64,000 nucleotides of DNA from GCA-2737725 sp965229355 (GTDB taxonomy: Bacteria; Pseudomonadota; Alphaproteobacteria; Rhodospirillales; Rhodospirillaceae). Each line of letters opens with the position of its first letter. The stretch's first letter is position 1. The position numbers and the translations under genes were made by a program. The DNA lies in contig OZ245869.1 in NCBI GenBank assembly GCA_965229355.1, positions 3,534,001 through 3,598,000 of the forward strand, read 5' to 3'. A model generated the notes under the pieces. The model was not told the origin of the DNA, searched no databases, and saw only the letters and a list, made by a program, of their open reading frames with translations. This document shows positions 58,930-64,000 of this stretch, in pieces.

Positions 58930-61224
58930 ATGGCTCGTACACCTGCTGCGCCTAAGCCTGTTGGTGAAATCCGCCAAGCCCCGCTCGCCGAGGCTTTGGG
59001 CGAACGCTATTTGGCTTACGCATTATCGACCATTGTGTCCCGTTCGCTACCCGATGTGCGCGACGGTTTGAAGCCAGTACACCGCCGTTTGATGTACGCG
59101 ATGCGTCAGCTGAAGCTTGAGCCTAACACCGGCTTTAAAAAATGTGCGCGTGTGGTTGGCGACGTGATGGGTAAGTACCACCCGCACGGCGACCAAAGCA
59201 TCTATGACGCCATGGTGCGTTTGGCGCAGGATTTTGCCGTGCGCTACCCGCTCGTTGAGGGCCAGGGGAACTTCGGTAACATCGACGGCGATAACGCGGC
59301 AGCCATGCGCTACACCGAAGCGCGTCTGACGCCCTATGCCATGCGTTTGATGGAAGGCATTGAAGACGATGCCATCGATCTGCGCCCCACTTACGATGGC
59401 GAAGAATCAGAGCCTGTGGTGATGCCCTCGGCGGTGCCGAATTTGTTAGCCAATGGTTCAGCGGGTATTGCGGTCGGTATGGCCACAAACATTCCACCGC
59501 ATAACCTGGGCGAACTGTGCGATGCCATGCTGCATCTCATCAAAACTCCCAAGGCACAAATTTCGACACTGTTGGATTATGTGCAAGGGCCAGATTTCCC
59601 AACCGGCGGCATTCTGGTTGAAGATCGCCAGACGATTGTTGATGCCTACACCACCGGCCGCGGCTCGATGCGGGTGCGCGCGAAGTGGGAAGTTGAAAAG
59701 TTGGATCGCGGCCAGTTCCACATCGTCATTACGCAAGTTCCGTATCAGGTGCAAAAGGCGAAGCTGATTGAACGGATTGCGGAACTGCTGAACGACAAGA
59801 AGCTACCGTTCTTGGATGATATTCGCGATGAGTCTGCTGAAGACGTCCGCATTGTGCTTGAGCCTAAATCGCGCACGGTTGACCCCGAGCAACTGATGGA
59901 ACAGCTGTTCCGTCAAACGGAATTGGAAGTGCGCTTTGGCTTGAACATGAACGTGTTGGGGGCCGATGGCATTCCGCGTGTCATGGGCTTGCGCGAGGCG
60001 TTGCAGGCTTATCTCGATCACCGCCAAGTCGTATTGGTGCGCCGTTCGAAGTTCCGCCTTGAGAAGATCAAGAACCGCCTGGAACTTTTGGAAGGCTACC
60101 TGATCTGTTATCTCAACCTGGATAAAGTGATTAAAATTATCCGGACCGAAGATGAGCCGAAGCCGAAATTGATCAAAGCTTTTGGCCTGACGGAAAACCA
60201 AGCGGAAGCCATCTTGAACATGCGTTTGCGGTCTTTGCGCAAGCTGGAAGAGTTCGAGATCAAGCGTGAGCACAAGGAACTGACGGAAGAGAAGAAGAAC
60301 CTGAACGCGCTTCTGAAAGACGATAAGCTACAATGGACTGCCATTGCGGATCAGATCAAAGAAATTAAAGCCGAGTTTGGTCAAAAGACTGCGCTGGGTA
60401 AGCGCCGCACCGAGTTGGGCAAAGCCCCAACAGCTGTGATTATTCCAATTGAATCGTTGGTCGAGAAAGAACCGATCACTGTGATCCTGTCCAAGAAGGG
60501 CTGGATCCGCGCCATGAAGGGCCATCGTGACGACGTGCTGTCGGGCGATGCGGATGTGAAGTTCAAAGAAGGTGATGAACTGCAAGTCGCCGTGAAGGCA
60601 CAATCAACAGACAAAGTGATGCTGTTTGCTTCCGACGGGCGCTTCTATGGTATTAGCGGTGATAAATTGCCGCTAGGCCGTGGCTTTGGCGACCCGATCC
60701 GTATGCTGATTGAATTGCCAAACGATGCGACTGTGCTGTCGATGTTTATTTATAACCGTGAACAGAAATTCCTGATCGTTTCCAGTGCTGGGCGTGGCTT
60801 TATCGTTCCGGCTGAACAAGTGTTCGCGCAAACGAAGAATGGCAAACAAGCCCTGAACCTGGGTGAGGGTGAGAAGGCGCGCGTGATTGCGCCAATGCAG
60901 CCCCAGCTTGAAGGTGGCCTGTTTGGCGCTGCTGGCGACCACGTCGCCATCATTGGTGAAAACCGCAAGCTGCTAATTTTCAAGATCGGCGAAGATTTGC
61001 CGGAAATGTCGCGCGGACGCGGCGTGATCTTGCAGCGCTACAAAGATGGCGGTTGCTTGGATGCGACGGTGTTTACACTGAAAGCTGGCTTGACGGTGAA
61101 AGCCGGAGCCCGTGAGAGCGTTGAAACCAATCTGAAAGAGTGGATTGGTGAACGTGCGCAAGCGGGCCGTCTGCCGTGGAAAGGCTTCACGCGTTCTGAC
61201 AGGCCGTTTAGCGGCGGCGAATAA
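58930..61224 (+). CDS. parC: DNA topoisomerase IV subunit A
   Basis: Decatenates replicated chromosomes. 764 residues from ATG with GGAG eleven bases upstream; an in-frame GTG 12 bp earlier is too close to that site. N-terminal DNA cleavage domain with RSLPDVRDGLKPVHRRLMYAM near 35, the quinolone-resistance region KYHPHGDQSIYDAMVRLAQ near 80, the catalytic Tyr in AMRYTEARLT near 120, and a C-terminal beta-pinwheel from about 500. Lacks the gyrase-specific GyrA box, so ParC rather than GyrA. parE is not in the window. Confidence 0.95.
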   Translation: MARTPAAPKPVGEIRQAPLAEALGERYLAYALSTIVSRSLPDVRDGLKPVHRRLMYAMRQLKLEPNTGFKKCARVVGDVMGKYHPHGDQSIYDAMVRLAQDFAVRYPLVEGQGNFGNIDGDNAAAMRYTEARLTPYAMRLMEGIEDDAIDLRPTYDGEESEPVVMPSAVPNLLANGSAGIAVGMATNIPPHNLGELCDAMLHLIKTPKAQISTLLDYVQGPDFPTGGILVEDRQTIVDAYTTGRGSMRVRAKWEVEKLDRGQFHIVITQVPYQVQKAKLIERIAELLNDKKLPFLDDIRDESAEDVRIVLEPKSRTVDPEQLMEQLFRQTELEVRFGLNMNVLGADGIPRVMGLREALQAYLDHRQVVLVRRSKFRLEKIKNRLELLEGYLICYLNLDKVIKIIRTEDEPKPKLIKAFGLTENQAEAILNMRLRSLRKLEEFEIKREHKELTEEKKNLNALLKDDKLQWTAIADQIKEIKAEFGQKTALGKRRTELGKAPTAVIIPIESLVEKEPITVILSKKGWIRAMKGHRDDVLSGDADVKFKEGDELQVAVKAQSTDKVMLFASDGRFYGISGDKLPLGRGFGDPIRMLIELPNDATVLSMFIYNREQKFLIVSSAGRGFIVPAEQVFAQTKNGKQALNLGEGEKARVIAPMQPQLEGGLFGAAGDHVAIIGENRKLLIFKIGEDLPEMSRGRGVILQRYKDGGCLDATVFTLKAGLTVKAGARESVETNLKEWIGERAQAGRLPWKGFTRSDRPFSGGE

Positions 61225-61225
61225 T

Positions 61226-62539
61226 TCAGCGACGCGGAAGCACAGCAGCTTCGGGTAATGCTTTGCTGTTGATCAGGCTTGCGAAGGCTTCAAGCGTGCA
61301 GATTGTCGGATCTTTGCCGACGATACAGCCTTCGATTTCCAGATATTGATGATGCGGCGGATTGGACTCGGTTAAGGGTTCCAATTCGCGCATCTGCTTC
61401 ATGGTTTGCGCACGGTAAAATCCGCGTACATATTTTTGACCATTCACATCGCTCAGTAATTCGAAGCCTAGCGCGCCTCCAGGCACGGGCACATTGTTGG
61501 CAAAGCTTTTTACCTTGAAGCGAAAACCCAACAAGCCGCTCAAGTCATTGATGTTGGAATCATGACCGACCAACATTGTGATCGGTGAACCATCGGGGAG
61601 TTGCAATGCTTTGAGCATCGTGCGAGCCAGCAATGATGCGCCGTACTGCGCGATATAAAACGGGCGCTGATACAGATTGGCTTTCATGGTGTGCAAGCCG
61701 ATCACCAATTCCAAATCGGCGGGCTTAGCGCGGCCCCAGCCGACATCTTTCAGCGGCATGCCTTCTAGATATTGCAGCACCAAAGTTTGCGCGGCGGTCG
61801 AGCTATAATCGAAAATCCACGATACTTTGGGGCGGTCGCCGGGTTTGCCTTCAGTCAGATCGCCAGGCAGATCCGCAAGTGAGCATTGTGCAGGCAGTTT
61901 TGCATATTCGCAGACTTTGACAGAACAGCAGCCCATGATTTCGCCGAGGCGCGTGAACTCGGTGCGATAGGTGGTGCGCACCTGATCAAGTCCGCCGGTG
62001 AAATCTATCGCAGCGTTCAATGCCTCCGCTGCATCAATGTTGGTTTTGACATCGAAGGGCTCAAACGGCGGATCTGTTACGCCTTCTGGCAAATGACGAT
62101 TGCTCAGCGCGCAGTTTGGAAAAGCTGCTTTGTGCCAAGCATTGCCGGTTTCAATAGTGCGTTGTTCGGCGTTCGACCAAACATTTACGGTGCCAGGAGA
62201 TGGGCATTTTTCTGCGTCCACAAGCCCGCGTTGCGCGAACTGCGCGCGATCGTATTTTGCAATGAGAGCGATGGCTTTTGCGCCATGCGCCGTCAAATGG
62301 CCGATTGGTGTATCCCACGCGGCCCAGTCTTTGGCGGCAATACCTTCTGGCACGACTTGTGCTTTAAGCGGCGAGCGAATGCCATGGCGCATCAGCATAA
62401 CCGTCCGCTCAAGTTTCAACGCCGTAACGTCAACCGTTTGCGGATCAGAAGTTTGTGCGGATGATGCCGGAGGGTAAAAAAGACAGAGTGATGCCAGTGC
62501 AAAAGCAAGTTTCAGCACAAGCCGTTTACTCAAACGCAT
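61226..62539 (-). CDS. Histidine acid phosphatase (phytase/AppA-like), exported
   Basis: 437 residues from MRLSKRLVLKLAFALASL, a signal peptide ending near ASSAQ. The catalytic motif RHGIRSP near 53-59 (RHGxRxP) and the proton-donor motif GHDSNI near 320 define the histidine phosphatase branch 2. Releases phosphate from organic phosphates such as phytate or sugar phosphates in the periplasm. Its start overlaps the end of the Bpt gene by 14 bp. Two bases separate its stop from parC. Confidence 0.9.
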   Translation of the reverse strand: MRLSKRLVLKLAFALASLCLFYPPASSAQTSDPQTVDVTALKLERTVMLMRHGIRSPLKAQVVPEGIAAKDWAAWDTPIGHLTAHGAKAIALIAKYDRAQFAQRGLVDAEKCPSPGTVNVWSNAEQRTIETGNAWHKAAFPNCALSNRHLPEGVTDPPFEPFDVKTNIDAAEALNAAIDFTGGLDQVRTTYRTEFTRLGEIMGCCSVKVCEYAKLPAQCSLADLPGDLTEGKPGDRPKVSWIFDYSSTAAQTLVLQYLEGMPLKDVGWGRAKPADLELVIGLHTMKANLYQRPFYIAQYGASLLARTMLKALQLPDGSPITMLVGHDSNINDLSGLLGFRFKVKSFANNVPVPGGALGFELLSDVNGQKYVRGFYRAQTMKQMRELEPLTESNPPHHQYLEIEGCIVGKDPTICTLEAFASLINSKALPEAAVLPRR

Positions 62540-63284
62540 CTTCAGGCGTGGCGTCTTCGGCAGGGGCATCCATACGGGCCCAACCGGCAGGGCCTAAGGC
62601 TTCCATCGGTTGGAAGCGCGCCTTATATGCCATCTTAGTGCTGTTTGCGATCCAGTAGCCCAAATACACATACGGCAGATCAAGCTTACGGGCGTATTCC
62701 GCCAGCCACATGACTATGTAATTGCCCAGGCCCTGGCGATTGCCGCGCGTTTCAAAAAAGCTGTAAACGGCAGATAAGCCATCGTTCGTACGATCTGTCA
62801 GACACACCGCGACCAGCGCGCCCATGTTGTCGCGGAATTCCACAACAAATGTATCAATTGGGCTGTCTTCCAGCATGGCTGAGTATTCGTAAAAGCCCAT
62901 CAGTGCCATATCAGAGCCGGTGTGGCGGCTTTGCTGATAGCGCGTGAACAAGTCGAACTGTTCATTGGTGGCGCGGGCTTGCACCTTTACGGCCAACAGG
63001 TCTTCATTCTCACGCCAATTGCGTGCTAGCGAGCGCTTACGCTTAAATTCGTTCACGACCACACGCACGGGCACGCAACTGCGGCACCCAGGGCAGGCGG
63101 GGGCGTAAGCGATGGAGTGACTGCGGCGAAAACCAGCGCGTGCCAAACCTTCATGCAGACCATCAGCGCCGTGGCCCGACAATTCCGTCACGATTTTGCG
63201 TTCTAGCCGATCAGGCAGGTACGGGCACGGCAATGGCGCCGTGGTGAAGAAGAATTGCGGACGTTTGAGTGGCGTTTGATCCAT
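62526..63284 (-). CDS. bpt: Aspartate/glutamate leucyltransferase
   Basis: Adds Leu to proteins starting with Asp or Glu, marking them for the ClpS/ClpAP N-end-rule pathway. 252 residues with PCPYLPDRLERKIVTEL near 19, an N-terminal Cys-rich motif ACPGCRSCVPVRVVV near 63, SRHTGSDMALM near 118 and the GNAT-like C-terminus LDLPYVYLGYWIANSTKMAYK near 205. Usual length for Bpt. Confidence 0.95.
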   Translation of the reverse strand: MDQTPLKRPQFFFTTAPLPCPYLPDRLERKIVTELSGHGADGLHEGLARAGFRRSHSIAYAPACPGCRSCVPVRVVVNEFKRKRSLARNWRENEDLLAVKVQARATNEQFDLFTRYQQSRHTGSDMALMGFYEYSAMLEDSPIDTFVVEFRDNMGALVAVCLTDRTNDGLSAVYSFFETRGNRQGLGNYIVMWLAEYARKLDLPYVYLGYWIANSTKMAYKARFQPMEALGPAGWARMDAPAEDATPEDAFE

Positions 63285-63293
63285 GAGAGAAGC

Positions 63294-64000
63294 TTATTGG
63301 CCTCCGCTCGGCTTTTGCAATGTTTCACCCGTTTGGTTGATTACGGGCGGCGGATTGGTGCGTTCCAAGAAGCGCGGCAACCGGTCGAAGGTTTCCGGGT
63401 TCACTTTCTCGGCTTTTAACAGCACGATTGAGACGCGGCGATTGCGCGGACTGCGCGGCTGTTGTGTATCCATAGGATCGCGGTCTGCAGCACCAGTTAC
63501 TTTGTTCAACTGGTTGTCTTCCATACCGCCTTCCAGCAGCGCGCGGCGAGTGGCAAGAGCGCGGTCAGACGACAATTCCCAGTTTGTGTAGCCGGTTGGA
63601 TCGACAAAGCCTGACGGATCGGTATGGCCCGTGATGCTGACTTTGTTGGGCAGTTTTTTGATGATGCGCGAAATTTGCGCCAACAGTTCGCGCGCGCGTG
63701 GATACAAATTCGCACTGCCCGGCGCAAACATATCGATCTTGTCTTGGTCGAGAATTTGAATGCGCAAACCTTCCGGCGTGCTGTCGATCAGCAAGCTCGA
63801 AGCCATGGGCGCTAATTCAGGAATACCGCTGATCGCTTTTTTGATGTCGGTCACCGCTTGCTCGAATTCCTTCTGCTCGCGGGCTTCCATCTGGCTTTCT
63901 TGGTCGTTCTCACTCTGCTCTTTCGATTCAGATGGATCGGTTGACTCGTCGCCGCCCGAGCCGATGGACGGCGGGGGCAGGATCACCGCGGATGTCGAAC
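63294..64000 (-). CDS. motB: Flagellar motor protein MotB (N-terminus cut by window edge)
   Basis: Peptidoglycan-anchoring part of the stator. The visible 235 residues lack the membrane helix and start ...STSAVILPPPS, a low-complexity linker with many Glu, Gln and Ser, then the OmpA-like domain: GLRIQILDQDKIDMFAPGSANLYPRA, SITGHTDPSGF (peptidoglycan binding), NWELSSDRALATRRAL, and PRNRRVSIVLL. 9 bp before bpt on the same strand. motA would be expected beyond the right edge. Confidence 0.93.
   Translation of the reverse strand, partial: STSAVILPPPSIGSGGDESTDPSESKEQSENDQESQMEAREQKEFEQAVTDIKKAISGIPELAPMASSLLIDSTPEGLRIQILDQDKIDMFAPGSANLYPRARELLAQISRIIKKLPNKVSITGHTDPSGFVDPTGYTNWELSSDRALATRRALLEGGMEDNQLNKVTGAADRDPMDTQQPRSPRNRRVSIVLLKAEKVNPETFDRLPRFLERTNPPPVINQTGETLQKPSGGQ

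Noticed and set aside
1..64000. CRISPR array, prophage or insertion sequence
   Set aside because: No regularly spaced repeats beyond the three composite palindromes, and no transposase, integrase or phage structural gene in any frame.

Overview
The window is a 64 kb piece of chromosome from an alphaproteobacterium. Several things point there: an alphaproteobacterial-type LexA with GTTC-N7-GTTC operators in front of it; the block trpGDC-moaC-moeA-lexA; the run tpiA-secG-pyrG-kdsA-eno-ftsB-pdhABC-lpdA-lipA with a lipoyl domain on the E1 beta subunit; and lepB-rnc-era-recO. I cannot place it below class level. A MotB fragment and a chemoreceptor suggest a flagellated, chemotactic cell. I see no rRNA, tRNA, CRISPR array, prophage or insertion sequence. 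It is a core-genome region with accessory genes slipped between conserved blocks.

Layout. 1-3.4 kb: lexA (cut by the left edge), a membrane protein, a polyphosphate kinase 2 and a thioesterase, with three composite palindromic repeats between them. 3.5-6.6 kb: a chemoreceptor and an exported alpha/beta-hydrolase-fold protein whose nucleophile elbow carries His instead of Ser. 6.6-17.3 kb: moeA, moaC, trpC, trpD, trpG, then trpE and ppiD, all on the minus strand, but with three unrelated genes (YibQ-type deacetylase, ATP-grasp enzyme, short-chain dehydrogenase) between trpG and trpE. trpE itself carries a one-base frameshift. 17.5-35.6 kb: triose-phosphate isomerase, SecG, CTP synthase, Kdo8P synthase, enolase, FtsB, the whole pyruvate dehydrogenase complex, lipoyl synthase and a RatA/Coq10-type protein. 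Inserted genes are a UPF0114 membrane protein, a PEP mutase/isocitrate lyase relative, a secreted hydrolase and a large molybdopterin hydroxylase subunit without its small subunit.

35.6-47.6 kb: pncC-like cinA domain, pgpA, an M23 peptidase overlapping a bactofilin (cell-shape pair), a Slt-type lytic transglycosylase, dapA, smpB, a sulfite-oxidase-like enzyme, a methyltransferase, a periplasmic glutathione peroxidase, a three-gene operon (NYN nuclease, family 5 uracil-DNA glycosylase, XRE regulator), and folK. 47.8-64 kb: rpoZ and the bifunctional (p)ppGpp enzyme, a small-ORF transcription unit, a Bcr/CflA exporter, pdxJ-acpS, lepB-rnc-era-recO, parC, a histidine acid phosphatase, the N-end-rule leucyltransferase Bpt and the C-terminal part of motB (cut by the right edge).

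The most interesting non-standard signals are structural. (1) A 34-codon ORF at 50617-50721 has its own promoter and terminator, and its ribosome-binding site pairs perfectly over 10 bp with a segment just after its stop codon, an arrangement that recalls type I toxin or leader-peptide mRNAs. (2) A perfect 10-bp hairpin traps the start codon and part of the Shine-Dalgarno of the (p)ppGpp synthetase gene. (3) Three copies of a two-hairpin repeat have covarying stems, invariant complementary loops and a 37-38 nt spacer; two of them flank ppk2 in inverted orientation. (4) Two related palindromes lie between the molybdopterin hydroxylase gene and ftsB. Start codons given below were adjusted where ribosome-binding sites or family N-termini argued against the longest reading frame.
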